From positions 474,047 through 538,046 of the forward strand of contig LS999829.1 of assembly GCA_900537185.1 (NCBI GenBank): a stretch of DNA of 64,000 nucleotides, given 5' to 3'. Every line of letters starts with the position of its first letter. Position 1 is the first letter of the stretch. The DNA is from Cytophagales bacterium Alg240-R148. GTDB taxonomy: Bacteria > Bacteroidota > Bacteroidia > Cytophagales > Cyclobacteriaceae. The position numbers and the translations under genes were made by a program. Below, piece after piece: positions 9,260 to 18,785 of the stretch. The notes beneath the pieces were generated by a model. It was not told the DNA's origin. It saw only the letters and a program-made list of their open reading frames with translations, and did not search any database.

Positions 9260-10190
9260 TTTTTCTGGGGAGGCCCAGGGACTTGTTTTTGCTTTTTGCT
9301 TGATCAAAAACCAAAGCAAAAAATCAAGACTGCTTTTAAATGGCTAAAAATTAGCCTCGTTACACAGTGGAAATTCAGGAACTCGCACCCCCACGAAAGG
9401 CCAGCCCTGCTCAAACATCTGAATTTCGGGATCGTTATGACCTGGGCTTATTTTTTTAACGCCATTTAAAAGAGGTCGGAGTTGGGTTCAATGCTTAACT
9501 ATCTTATTCTATCCTTAATGTATTCAAGCCTAATTTCAGATTACTCTTTTATAGTTGGGGTTCTTTTTGGTGTTGTTTTGGTTTTTCTGGGGTGGCCCAG
9601 GGACTTGTTTTTGCTTTTTGCTTGATCAAAAACCAAAGCAAAAAATCAAGACCGCTTTTAAATGGCTAAAAATCAGCCTCGTTAAACAGTGGAAATTCAG
9701 GAACTCGCACCCCCACGAAAGGCCAGCCCTGCTCAAACATCTGAATTTCGGGATCGTTATGACCTGGGCTTATTTTTTTAACGCCATTTAAAAGAGGTCG
9801 GATGGGGTTCAATGCTTAACTATGTTATTCTATCCTTAATGTATTCAAGCCTGATTTGAGATTACTCTTTTATAGTTGGAGTTCGTTTTGGTGTTGTTTT
9901 GGTTTTTCTGGGGTGGCCCAGTTCCAGTCTTACTTTTTTTCTTGGAACCACAATTGGCAGTGCCAATTGGGCGAGCATTGCAGGGATGCCCAAGACTACA
10001 AAACAAAGCTTCAGCCCTCAAGGCCCGCACCTGGCCCGCTGTTTTGTCTGGCCAACGCTGTTGAATGATATTAATTGAATGCAACTTTAATTTTGCGCTG
10101 CTCAAACATCTGAGTATCAAAAACGTTTTTATCTCATACTTATTTTTTTGAAGCTTTTATTTAGAGGTTGGGGCAGGATTTGCTTGAAAT
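9260..10190 (+). repeat. three tandem ~320-bp direct repeats, the third degenerate
   Basis: The gene-free stretch 9257-10223 is filled by a tandem repeat. Copy 1 is about 9260-9581, copy 2 about 9582-9902, copy 3 about 9903-10190. The shared landmark GGCCCAG occurs at 9272 and 9594, and GGCCCA at 9915, giving periods of 322 and 321. Copies 1 and 2 are nearly identical. Copy 3 keeps the head and the tail (CTGCTCAAACATCTGA) but has a replaced middle. Copies 1 and 2 contain a hairpin formed by TTTTTGCTTT and AAAGCAAAAA around a TTGATCAA-like core. Small open frames inside are by-products of the repeat. Possible identities are an intergenic REP-like family or a degraded non-autonomous element; I cannot place it in a named family. 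Confidence 0.85.
9952..9968. repeat. perfect palindrome inside the third repeat copy
   Basis: AATTGGCA-G-TGCCAATT has 8-base arms and a one-base centre. It lies in the part of repeat copy 3 that differs from copies 1 and 2. It may be a protein-binding site or a cruciform, or an end of inserted sequence. Confidence 0.5.
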
Positions 10191-10223
10191 AGATACGATT
10201 TTTTGCTTCGGTTGCAGCAACCA

Positions 10224-11747
10224 TTAATTTCGATTGGTACTAAACAAGTAAGAATAACCTACTTGAAATTCACTATAACCATTGTTCATATTTTGGGATT
10301 CAAAATTCACTCTGATTCTTGCAAATAATTTTCCTTTATTTTTGAAATGAATTGTACCAAGTAATTCAGGAGAGAAAGCCCACTGATCTGCTGCTTCATT
10401 GATTGGCTTACCTTCTGAAACATACCTAAAATCTCCTTCTTTTGCATAGGGATCCAAATATGTAAATGCAGTTCCAAATTCAATACTAAAGGATTTGCTT
10501 GGGTTTAAAACAACTTTGGCATCAATCCCAGAAGTGAACGTTCGTATGTTGGAATTCGTATTGGAATATACTGAATCTACCACCTTGGTATTGCTCACAC
10601 CTAACACAAAATCGGCATGAAATCTAAAACTATGAGCATAAAGGCTGAAACCATTAAAAGCCAATTGCGCATCATAATTGCTATACCGTATAATTTCAAT
10701 TGGGCTTACGTTTAACTTACCTCCTTCATTAGAAATAACACCCATTGACCTGTTGTTGTCTTCTATTTTCGATATTCTGAATTGTGGTGTTACATAAAGT
10801 AAAATTCCTGCACCTGTAGACCTTGTAATTTTGTTCAGTCTAGAGTTAACAGGTATTTTCCTTTCAAATTCAATTTGAACCAACCCATTAGGGTTTTCTT
10901 GGTTCACTCCAACAAAATCTGAAAAAACATTTAAACGCAACAATTCTTTTGTCGGTTCCTTAAATAATTCTTTAGAATTAGTTGGTAAGAGTGTTATTTT
11001 TTGATTTTTTGGACTATAGTCGTTCGTGCGGACATCCAATACTCTTGTGTAGGTAATAACATCATTTAACTTAACACGATAATTATCAAAATTTCTCTCG
11101 TCATAAATGAATTGAAAGTCAAGTTTCTTTATGTTTTTGCGTGTCAATATACCAATTGGATATCGGTTCGAAAATACCCGCTTTTTATTTACAGCGTCAG
11201 TACCAAGCACCATTATTTTTGTAATAAAGGCATCTTCGAAAGTAATTTCTACTTTATCTATTTTCAAAACACCTACAATAACATATGTTTTTTTCAAAAG
11301 TTTAGATCCAGAAGACATCTTGTAAATAGTAATATTCTTCTGTACCACTTCGATGTCAGCTATTTTCTGGCCTGTATCCAGGGTATTTATTGTCATTGAA
11401 ATTAACTCGATGTATCTCAAGTTAGTTTCGTTTCTTAGATCTCGGTTATAATTTACCCCTGCGAATTGTGCTGGAGTAAGCAATGAGTTAGTTTTTAAAA
11501 ACTTGTCTGTCAATGCAAAAAAATCAGCTGAATTTAAGTTGTAATAGGTGAATTTTTCAATGAGTGTTCCGTTTTTAAAAGTCAATTCATAACCATTCCC
11601 TTCATTGATCTTTGACATATCTACGGTTGCAACAACAAGTCCTTGAAATTTTATATCTGTGGAAACCGACTGTCCACATACTACTCCTACCGAGCCAATA
11701 ACAAAAAATAAAACTATCAAACCATAATTCAAATCAGACCTACACAT
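10224..11747 (-). CDS. secreted protein of unknown function, possible outer-membrane barrel
   Basis: A 507-residue protein. The open frame extends upstream to 11861, but the ATG at 11747 begins directly before a typical signal peptide (LIVLFFVIGSVGVVCGQ), so this start was chosen. The mature part has no cysteine motif or catalytic signature I can recognise. Residues ~280-507 alternate polar and hydrophobic positions with aromatic ends (FNGFSLYAHSFRFHADFVLG, FSIEFGTAFTYLDPY, YSEFQVGYSYLFS), as in outer-membrane beta-barrels. It stands alone between the repeat array and a divergent lipoprotein gene. Export is well supported; a barrel is inference; function is unknown. Confidence 0.65.
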   Translation of the reverse strand: MCRSDLNYGLIVLFFVIGSVGVVCGQSVSTDIKFQGLVVATVDMSKINEGNGYELTFKNGTLIEKFTYYNLNSADFFALTDKFLKTNSLLTPAQFAGVNYNRDLRNETNLRYIELISMTINTLDTGQKIADIEVVQKNITIYKMSSGSKLLKKTYVIVGVLKIDKVEITFEDAFITKIMVLGTDAVNKKRVFSNRYPIGILTRKNIKKLDFQFIYDERNFDNYRVKLNDVITYTRVLDVRTNDYSPKNQKITLLPTNSKELFKEPTKELLRLNVFSDFVGVNQENPNGLVQIEFERKIPVNSRLNKITRSTGAGILLYVTPQFRISKIEDNNRSMGVISNEGGKLNVSPIEIIRYSNYDAQLAFNGFSLYAHSFRFHADFVLGVSNTKVVDSVYSNTNSNIRTFTSGIDAKVVLNPSKSFSIEFGTAFTYLDPYAKEGDFRYVSEGKPINEAADQWAFSPELLGTIHFKNKGKLFARIRVNFESQNMNNGYSEFQVGYSYLFSTNRN

Positions 11748-11997
11748 AATTACAATAATTATATTCAATACCTTAAATATACTAAATAATTTGAATTTCA
11801 AAAAATGAAATCTTTGAAAAAAATTGCGCAATACACTCAAAATGAGATAATTAAAAGTCAATACAAACTTAGTACTCCAATCATAGACATCTATATTTGA
11901 AACAAAGGATAAAAAGAACTACCAAGCCTATGTATAAATAAAGAAATTGACTTTAAAAGTATATTTTATGCTAATATGTTTAAAGCAAACTTCAATT

Positions 11998-12027
11998 TTG
12001 AAATCCCCCACCGCTCTAGTATATTCA
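11998..12027 (+). promoter_or_regulatory. possible promoter of the SnoaL-like lipoprotein gene
   Basis: TTG at 11998-12000, a 19-base spacer and TATATTCA at 12020-12027 approximate the Bacteroidota promoter; the -7 box matches TAnnTTTG at six of eight positions. The ATG at 12032 follows so closely that the transcript would be almost leaderless unless the second ATG (12041) is used. Confidence 0.35.
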
Positions 12028-12031
12028 TAAC

Positions 12032-12547
12032 ATGAAAAAGATGCGACACTTACAAAGTTTACTTCTCTTGTTGTTTGTTTTGGTTGCTTGTATGGAGCAA
12101 AAAGAAACCGAACAACCAACTCCAACTGCGTCCGTTGATGTGGTACTGCAAGGTTGGCACAAGGCTGCTGCTACCGGTGATTTTGAGGGGTACTTTAATT
12201 ATTTTGAGGATTCTGCCTCTATTTTTATTGGAACCGACGCCACCGAACGATGGACTGTTGCACAGTTCGCGCCGTGGGCCAAACCTGCTTTTGCGGATGG
12301 AAAAGCTTGGGACTTTACAGCATTCAACAGGCACATTTACTATTCAGATGACAAAACTCTGGCTTGGTTTGACGAAGAATTGGACACTCCAAATTTGGGA
12401 TTATGTAGAGGTACGGGCGTTTTAAAATTGGTGGGAACAGAATGGAAAATTGTGCATTACAACTTGGCAGTTCCAGTGCCCAACGAAATTGTAAACGATG
12501 TCCGAGACTCTATTTTGGCTTTAGACAGCTTAAAAACTACCCAGTAA
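12032..12547 (+). CDS. SnoaL/NTF2-like lipoprotein
   Basis: A 171-residue protein. The N-terminus is a lipoprotein signal with lipobox LVAC, so the mature protein is probably lipid-anchored. Residues ~35-150 follow the SnoaL-like/DUF4440 cone fold: a leading helix (VVLQGWHKAAATGDFEGYF), a metal-or-ligand-pocket strand (SASIFIGTDATERW), then AWFDEEL and VLKLVGTEWKIVHYNLAVP near the end. Family members are small ligand-binding or isomerase-like proteins with very varied substrates, so no reaction can be assigned. A second in-frame ATG three codons downstream is an alternative start. The gene appears monocistronic. The 203 bases to the next gene show nothing recognisable. Confidence 0.75.
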   Translation: MKKMRHLQSLLLLLFVLVACMEQKETEQPTPTASVDVVLQGWHKAAATGDFEGYFNYFEDSASIFIGTDATERWTVAQFAPWAKPAFADGKAWDFTAFNRHIYYSDDKTLAWFDEELDTPNLGLCRGTGVLKLVGTEWKIVHYNLAVPVPNEIVNDVRDSILALDSLKTTQ

Positions 12548-12750
12548 ATGCAGTTTTAGTCCATGGCAAACGAAAGGAACCACTTGTTTTACAACTGCGC
12601 CTAGCTGGACTTCATTGCCGGATGAAAAGTTCGGAATTGTATGTGTGTTTAATGTACTATAGGTGTTTTAAAATGGCCAAATTCTGAATGAAAATCTATT
12701 GCTTTTGAGTATATTCAAACAATTAACAAATTATAAAAAGTATTGCTTAC

Positions 12751-14355
12751 ATGAGGGGGTTTTTGAAATGGTTTTTTGGTATTGGTTTGTTTCTAGTGCT
12801 AACACTTATAATATCTGTGTATGTGATACAGAATAAAGTGAAGTCGGAATTAAAAAAATACTTGAATCTGTCGGAAGAAAGGGTCTACGATTTTGATTAC
12901 GAGAATTTGGATCTCGATATTTTTGCAGGAGACATTGTTTTTGAGTCTTTAAAACTAATTCCCAGACAACAAAAAATCAAAGACAACCACAAAAGCAGCA
13001 TGCAGTTGGAGGTGGATGAAATCCGAATCGAAGGCATAGACGTATCCGAATTCATTTATAGAAAAACCTTGTTTATAAAAAACCTGGTAATCCTATCTCC
13101 AACCTATACCATATGGACCAAAACCAAAAAAGATTCAGTCCAAAATAACACCGTATATGAACGTATTTTTTCGGATCAATTTGGGGCCATTAGTTTGGAA
13201 TCTATTGAAGTAATCGATGGCAAAGTGACTTTGAACAAGCTACAAGGCACTGACACTCTAAACTCTGTGGTCATCCAAGACATAGACTTGCTCACTACCA
13301 ATATCACAGTAGATACCAGCACCATTCGATACATTATTCCTATTAAATACGATAAATTCCACCTGGACCTCAACGACATTCAAAGTGAAAATTTAATTAA
13401 GAACCACCATTTCAAATTGGATCAGTTAACTCTCAACGCCGATTCTGCCTTTTTCAATTTAAAGGGTCTGTCTGTAGTGCCCCAACGGTTCCAGTTCAGC
13501 AAAAACTGGCACGAAACTTTCAATTTTCAGGTTAAGAACATTTTAATGGAGGGCATTGATTTCGAACGATTCAAATACGAAGAAGTTATTGATGCAAAAA
13601 ATCTAGTAGTACAAACGCCCACCATCAACATCAACGCATTTCTACACCTTCCTGTAGATTCATCTGTACTAAAAAAGAAACCTTTGCCCTACGATTGGAT
13701 CCATAACAGCAAAGGCATCCCCTACCAGTTTGAAAAAGTAGAAATACGCCATGCCTATTTGGGCTATCACATCCAACAAGAAGATAAATCAGCAGCAGCT
13801 GATTTTATCATATCCAATATATATGCCCGCTCCAACCAATTGAGTAACATCGACAGCCTGTTGGGAAAACCGTATAGAATTAATATCTCCGGTAAAATGT
13901 TAAAAGAAATACCAGTATCCATGAATTATAGTTTCAATTGGAATTCTGTTAGCAAACCTTTTCATGTATCCGGTAAAATTGCGGGGTTCGACCCTAAAAT
14001 ATTCAATAAATTTTTAGCCAAAATGGCCAACGTCCAAATTAGAAAAGGTTACATCAACCACTCCAATTTTAGCTTTAACTCCAACCTTAGAACGAGTACG
14101 GGCCTTTTAGAAATGAGTTACCAAGACATTAAGGTAGATATATTCAAAGCTACCAAGAAAAATTACAACCGCCACGACGACTTCCTTACCCGCGTTGCCA
14201 ATACCGTAATCAAAACCCATAATTTACCCGATAGAAAAAAATATGTTATTGGAAAGATCCAGGCAGACCGCAATCCGTATAAATCGGTGTTCAACTACAA
14301 CTACAAGAGCATTCAAAGTGGTTTGTTGTCTACTATGATTAAGAATGGTAAATAA
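12751..14355 (+). CDS. single-pass membrane protein, AsmA-like (tentative)
   Basis: A 534-residue protein. One N-terminal transmembrane helix (residues ~5-27, GIGLFLVLTLIISVYVIQN) precedes a long exported region rich in beta strands, with repeated phrases such as LDLDIFAGDIVFESLKLIP, IRIEGIDVSEFIYRK, SIEVIDGKVTLNKLQ and ILMEGIDFERFKYEE. This layout, an inner-membrane anchor followed by repetitive beta strands describing successive layers, is like AsmA/DUF748 proteins involved in envelope lipid transport. I see no diagnostic motif, so the family call is tentative. Its stop is three bases from that of the convergent CHAT gene. Confidence 0.6.
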   Translation: MRGFLKWFFGIGLFLVLTLIISVYVIQNKVKSELKKYLNLSEERVYDFDYENLDLDIFAGDIVFESLKLIPRQQKIKDNHKSSMQLEVDEIRIEGIDVSEFIYRKTLFIKNLVILSPTYTIWTKTKKDSVQNNTVYERIFSDQFGAISLESIEVIDGKVTLNKLQGTDTLNSVVIQDIDLLTTNITVDTSTIRYIIPIKYDKFHLDLNDIQSENLIKNHHFKLDQLTLNADSAFFNLKGLSVVPQRFQFSKNWHETFNFQVKNILMEGIDFERFKYEEVIDAKNLVVQTPTININAFLHLPVDSSVLKKKPLPYDWIHNSKGIPYQFEKVEIRHAYLGYHIQQEDKSAAADFIISNIYARSNQLSNIDSLLGKPYRINISGKMLKEIPVSMNYSFNWNSVSKPFHVSGKIAGFDPKIFNKFLAKMANVQIRKGYINHSNFSFNSNLRTSTGLLEMSYQDIKVDIFKATKKNYNRHDDFLTRVANTVIKTHNLPDRKKYVIGKIQADRNPYKSVFNYNYKSIQSGLLSTMIKNGK

Positions 14356-14358
14356 TTA

Positions 14359-17184
14359 TTACAACCCAATCATCACAAACGCTCCCCAATAATTTGGACT
14401 CGGGAATTTTGCCTTAAGCTGGAGTTGGGCTTGTTTGAATGCTTTTGTTTTGTTGCTGTTTTTGGCTAGGTTCTTATAAAAATAAGTCATAAGCTGTTGG
14501 GTTGCTTGGTCGTCTACTTTCCACAAACTCATCACAATTGTTTTGGCCCCAGCAATAAAAAAAGCACGCTGCAAACCGTATACACCTTCACCGTCTTTAA
14601 CGTCTCCCAAGCCAGTTTCACAGGCACTAAGCACTACTAATTCTGTTCCTTCCAAGTTTAAATTCATAGCTTCAAACCCTGTAAGCACCCCATTGTCTTT
14701 TGATACAAGATCTGGCACCTGGGTATCCACCGTTTTACCAGCTCCAGTAAGCAACAAGCCCGATCGTAGCAAAGGGTTGTCGATGGCATTCTCAAAATGC
14801 ACCCCAAAATTACTATTGTTTTCTTTGGCGTCCTCTAGGAAGTAACCATGGGTGGCAATGTGCAAATACCGTTTGTTCTTTTGTTTCTTTAAATTGGTCT
14901 CCGTGGCCATATCACCGGTATATTTGTTGGTTTTATACCCTATGCTTCCCAATACCTTACTAATGTTATATACTTCCGTTTTTGTACCTGGCAAATTTGC
15001 AATTTTACTTGAATTAAAAGCAGGGTCCCCAAAAAAAGCGGCGTATCGACCCGTGGAAGTAGTATTACTCTGTTTGTCCACTAAATCGCGAATATTGCCA
15101 ATTCGATGAAAATCATATTTCGAAATCAAATACGCATCGGCCTTTAAAGTATTCAAATTAATTTGGTTGTATACACCATCTGGAGCAATGTATATGGTAG
15201 AAACCCCTTGCAGTTTTTCTTCCAAAAAAGCCCAATAAACGCCATAGGATATACCGTCCTCGATATCGGATTTAATGGCATTTCGATAAAACTTGAAGTT
15301 TTTGCCGTCCATGTTTTCACCATTCTCTGCCACCACCACAACAGGGTTGGCCAGGTCCTTTCTGACGATAATAAATGCGTATTGAGTCGAATTGGAAGCG
15401 GTTAAATTATCCTTTAATTTAACAACATCTACTATGGCTTCTTTCTCTTTAAGAGCAGTTTGAACGGTTTTGAAAGTGATGGTGTTTTTTTTGATGCCAC
15501 TATTAAATTCACTAGATAATACAGACAACTGTTTTTCAATGGCGTTCGTGGCCTCCATAACAGAATCCAATTGAATGTTTTGCTCCTCAATTTGGGCAGG
15601 GGAATAAGCATAATACCGGACCAATGTTTCTTTGTTATCTACCCATTGCTGGTACAAATCTACCACCGATTGGTCTCCCGAATTTAGAATGGCGTTTTTA
15701 ATTTTGCTACTCGAAGATAACAATATGGCCTTGGTTTCTATTTGCAGCTCCAACAGGGTTTTTGCATATGCCGGGTGTGTTTGGTGTTGGTCTATCAAAA
15801 AGCTTTGGAAACGCTGGATTCTAGGGTACAAAAGTGCCCAATACGAGGCCTTTTCCGCTTCGCTCATGGCAGGAAAATACGATTCTATAAAACCCATTGT
15901 GGTTTCCATTACCTCCTTATATTGTTCCGCTGCGGCTTCTACATTTCCAGTTTTCCAGTTAAAAATTGCCCAGTCTTCTTTTGATTGGACGGTTTCAGGA
16001 TGGTCTGGGCCCAAGGAGGCAATTCGGATGGCCATGGCCTGCTCTAGCAAAGGTTGGGCCTCTGTATACTGTTTGGATATGGTAAAATAATGGCCCAAAA
16101 ATGCGGCAGATTTGGCAAATGCTGGACTTTCATCACCAAAATACGACTTGTTGATGGCCATTGATTTTCGAAGTCTGCTTTCCACTTCTTTATAGGCACC
16201 CTGTTGCAATGCCAGTGCCGCCCAATTGTTGTACATATTGGCTTTGTCTGGGTTCTTTTTACCCAAACGCCCCTCTAAAAAGCTGTAAATTGAATCTGCG
16301 GATGCTTGTCCGTCTGTATTTTGATAAAGAAGCGCTAGATTCGAAATCAGTTTGAGGTGCTTGTTGGATTTTTCTCTTTGAAACGCTTCTGCCATGCTGA
16401 TGGCTCTTTTCAACTGCTTAGAAGCTTGTTTATAATCCCCTGTTTTTTGTAACAACATGGCTTGGTTGTTCAATGCAATGGCATAAGACATGGAAGCTTG
16501 TAATTGGTTGGTTTCCATGATGCGCATGGCTTGTTGGAAACATGAATCGGCCCGTGTGTAGTCGGCCAAATTGTAAGCCACCACACCCAAATTGTTATAA
16601 CTTGCCCCTACGCCAATGTTATCAGCGCCCAACACTTCTATTCTTTTATTCAATACAGTCTCATTCAAAGACTGGGCCTGGGTATACCGACCCATCGAAG
16701 CATACAGCAGCGCTAAATTGGACATGGTTTTTAAATACCCAATGTCTTCCGTACTTTGTTCGGCTTCGTATATATCTTTGGCTGAGATATAGCGTTTTTC
16801 GGCATAAGCAAACTTTCTGGTCGCATAGGCCAATTCTCCCATTTCCAAATGAAAACGGGCCTTGGTCTGCTCGTTCTCGTCCTGGTCTTTGTAAAACGAG
16901 GCTCCCAAGGAGGCCGTGGTAGTAAGTTTGGAAGACAATTCTTTTTTCTGTTTCATATTAAAAAAAGAAGAGGCATCACTCAGAATTAACGCATAATCAA
17001 AATCAGTTGAATCAAAAGAATCTCTTGCTCTTTGCAGGTCCGATGCAATGTCCTCTCCTACAAGCTTGAGTTTGTCTTTGTTCTTATTGGCTACTGATTT
17101 TAGCTTATTTAGTATTTGTGATTGGCCTGCTGTGCAAAGCAAAAAACCCAATGTGACAGCAAATAGAAACTTCTTGGTGCGCAT
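14359..17184 (-). CDS. TPR-CHAT domain protein
   Basis: A 941-residue protein with an N-terminal signal-like helix (FLFAVTLGFLLCTAGQSQ). Tetratricopeptide repeats cover ~110-430 (e.g. ASYNNLGVVAYNLADYTRA, ALNNQAMLLQKTGDYKQA). A helical linker follows, then a caspase-like CHAT domain (~640-941). The His of the dyad is visible in HIATHGYF (~778) and the Cys in VVLSACETGLGD (~853). The final part GAKTIVMSLWKVDDQAT is typical of CHAT. TPR-CHAT proteins are thought to be proteases switched on through the repeats; some take part in defence or programmed death, but many are uncharacterised. Here a histidine kinase gene lies 39 bases upstream on the same strand, so the two are probably co-transcribed. 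The signal sequence suggests an exported protein, which is unlike cytosolic CHAT effectors. Confidence 0.88.
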   Translation of the reverse strand: MRTKKFLFAVTLGFLLCTAGQSQILNKLKSVANKNKDKLKLVGEDIASDLQRARDSFDSTDFDYALILSDASSFFNMKQKKELSSKLTTTASLGASFYKDQDENEQTKARFHLEMGELAYATRKFAYAEKRYISAKDIYEAEQSTEDIGYLKTMSNLALLYASMGRYTQAQSLNETVLNKRIEVLGADNIGVGASYNNLGVVAYNLADYTRADSCFQQAMRIMETNQLQASMSYAIALNNQAMLLQKTGDYKQASKQLKRAISMAEAFQREKSNKHLKLISNLALLYQNTDGQASADSIYSFLEGRLGKKNPDKANMYNNWAALALQQGAYKEVESRLRKSMAINKSYFGDESPAFAKSAAFLGHYFTISKQYTEAQPLLEQAMAIRIASLGPDHPETVQSKEDWAIFNWKTGNVEAAAEQYKEVMETTMGFIESYFPAMSEAEKASYWALLYPRIQRFQSFLIDQHQTHPAYAKTLLELQIETKAILLSSSSKIKNAILNSGDQSVVDLYQQWVDNKETLVRYYAYSPAQIEEQNIQLDSVMEATNAIEKQLSVLSSEFNSGIKKNTITFKTVQTALKEKEAIVDVVKLKDNLTASNSTQYAFIIVRKDLANPVVVVAENGENMDGKNFKFYRNAIKSDIEDGISYGVYWAFLEEKLQGVSTIYIAPDGVYNQINLNTLKADAYLISKYDFHRIGNIRDLVDKQSNTTSTGRYAAFFGDPAFNSSKIANLPGTKTEVYNISKVLGSIGYKTNKYTGDMATETNLKKQKNKRYLHIATHGYFLEDAKENNSNFGVHFENAIDNPLLRSGLLLTGAGKTVDTQVPDLVSKDNGVLTGFEAMNLNLEGTELVVLSACETGLGDVKDGEGVYGLQRAFFIAGAKTIVMSLWKVDDQATQQLMTYFYKNLAKNSNKTKAFKQAQLQLKAKFPSPNYWGAFVMIGL

Positions 17185-17223
17185 ATAAAATATTGATTTA
17201 CAGGAGTATAAATCTATAGAAAA

Positions 17224-18579
17224 TTAAGATGGGATAGAAATATAAAATGAACTTCCTGACCCCAACACACTTTTAACATCTACTGCGCCATTGTGTAAAT
17301 CTAAAAACTGTTTGCATATTAACAAGCCCATGCCAGTGCCTACTTCTTGGTCTGTACCTGGCAAGGAGGTTAACTTCGAGTTAAAAAGTAGCTCTGCAGT
17401 TTTTTTATCCATCCCAATCCCATAGTCCTTAATTTCAAGAACAACAGATTTATTGTCAGAAACTTCATTGATTTCTACTTTTCCTTTTTTGTGGCTGAAC
17501 TTAATGGCATTGGTAATGAAATTTCTGAACACCGTTTTCATCATTTCTTCGTCCGCTAAAAGCTGGGTGTTCTCACCTATGTTATTGATCAAAAGTATTT
17601 CTTTATTCTCTGCTTGGGCTTGGCAAACCTCTATACAATCGGCTATTAAGCCATACAAAGACAGAGGCTGTTTCTTAATTTTTATAGCTCCAGAATTAAT
17701 GGTTGTCCAACTCATCAAACTCTCTAACAAGTTTAAAGACGTCTGTGCACTGGATACTACATGGTTCACAAACGATTCGTCAATTGGTTCCTTATTCCTA
17801 ATAAGTTCCTTCATGAGCTCGCTTAACTGTACTACATTCAGGATTGGGTTTTTCAAATCATGGGAAATAACAGAAATAAATACGTTTTTATCGGTGTTTA
17901 ACTTGCTCAGCATTTTGGATTGTTCTATCAATTCATTTTCAACTATCCATTTTTGCATCATCAAATACCCAATGGCATTGACCAATAAAACTAAAAATAC
18001 GGATAAAAAGGAAAGCTGCTGGACCGCATTGTCTGTATAGAGCCGAAATTCATTCGTATAAAGGAAAGGTGCAACACCCCTGGCCATTAATACCATCCCA
18101 TACACCATATTGATGGCACCCATTGGTTTGGAAACATTGGCGATATTTTTCTTTTTTATCAGTACATAGCCCCCCAGCACAAACATTATGGCAATAGAAG
18201 AGGATGCAAAAATGATTCGAGAGGATTCAAATACAACACCGAGAGAAGTAAACAACAGTACATATACTATGGTGAGTACTACAAACGACCTCATTGTTTT
18301 TTTCGGAATTACAATATTGAAAAAAAGTAGGCTGAGCACCTCCAAACCAAAGCCGTAAAACAGCAGGGCATTGCCAATGTAAATAGAAAATAGTGCTGGA
18401 ATTATCCCACGAAACCCGAGCAACATCCAAGCCACGGATTGGCATAACTTAGCCAAGGCAAATCTCCGAATTAGTCCATTTTCCTCATTCCTTTGAAAAA
18501 ACAATAAGAAGAGCAAAATAAAAAAATTGCCAAGCGATAAGTAAATTATTACTGTTCTTAAATCTATTCCTTCTAACAA
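17224..18579 (-). CDS. membrane sensor histidine kinase
   Basis: A 451-residue kinase. The start codon is TTG: no in-frame ATG exists between it and the upstream stop. About seven hydrophobic helices cover residues 8-215 (7TM-type sensor). The DHp H-box ISHDLKNPILNV (His ~240), N-box FRNFITNAIKFSH, G1 box IKDYGIGMD and G2 box GTGMGLLICKQF form a complete, apparently active catalytic core. There is no receiver domain and no response-regulator gene in the window, so the partner is unknown. The CHAT gene starts 39 bases after its stop on the same strand. The input signal cannot be deduced. Confidence 0.9.
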   Translation of the reverse strand: MLEGIDLRTVIIYLSLGNFFILLFLLFFQRNEENGLIRRFALAKLCQSVAWMLLGFRGIIPALFSIYIGNALLFYGFGLEVLSLLFFNIVIPKKTMRSFVVLTIVYVLLFTSLGVVFESSRIIFASSSIAIMFVLGGYVLIKKKNIANVSKPMGAINMVYGMVLMARGVAPFLYTNEFRLYTDNAVQQLSFLSVFLVLLVNAIGYLMMQKWIVENELIEQSKMLSKLNTDKNVFISVISHDLKNPILNVVQLSELMKELIRNKEPIDESFVNHVVSSAQTSLNLLESLMSWTTINSGAIKIKKQPLSLYGLIADCIEVCQAQAENKEILLINNIGENTQLLADEEMMKTVFRNFITNAIKFSHKKGKVEINEVSDNKSVVLEIKDYGIGMDKKTAELLFNSKLTSLPGTDQEVGTGMGLLICKQFLDLHNGAVDVKSVLGSGSSFYISIPS

Positions 18580-18785
18580 AGTTTTATTAGTTGCGTCGTT
18601 AGAAGATAGAAAAAATAAAAGGAATTAGAAATAGTTTTCGGATCATATTAAATATTGTTGGTAAAAACTTTAACTAAAAAATGATTATTAATAAAATACA
18701 GGCTTAAATTTTCATTTTTAAGCTATTAATGTGTTTATTAGTGGGCACTCATAGAAGACTCCATACAATTTCCCCCGATTGGTAT

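Noticed and set aside
9555-10120. Several open frames inside the tandem repeat array
   Set aside because: They arise from repeated DNA, change with copy divergence, have no start signals and no protein-like composition.
15632-16090. A 152-codon plus-strand frame
   Set aside because: It is antisense to the TPR-CHAT gene and shows no family features.
17453-18040. A 195-codon plus-strand frame
   Set aside because: It lies fully antisense to a well-supported histidine kinase and has no recognisable domain.
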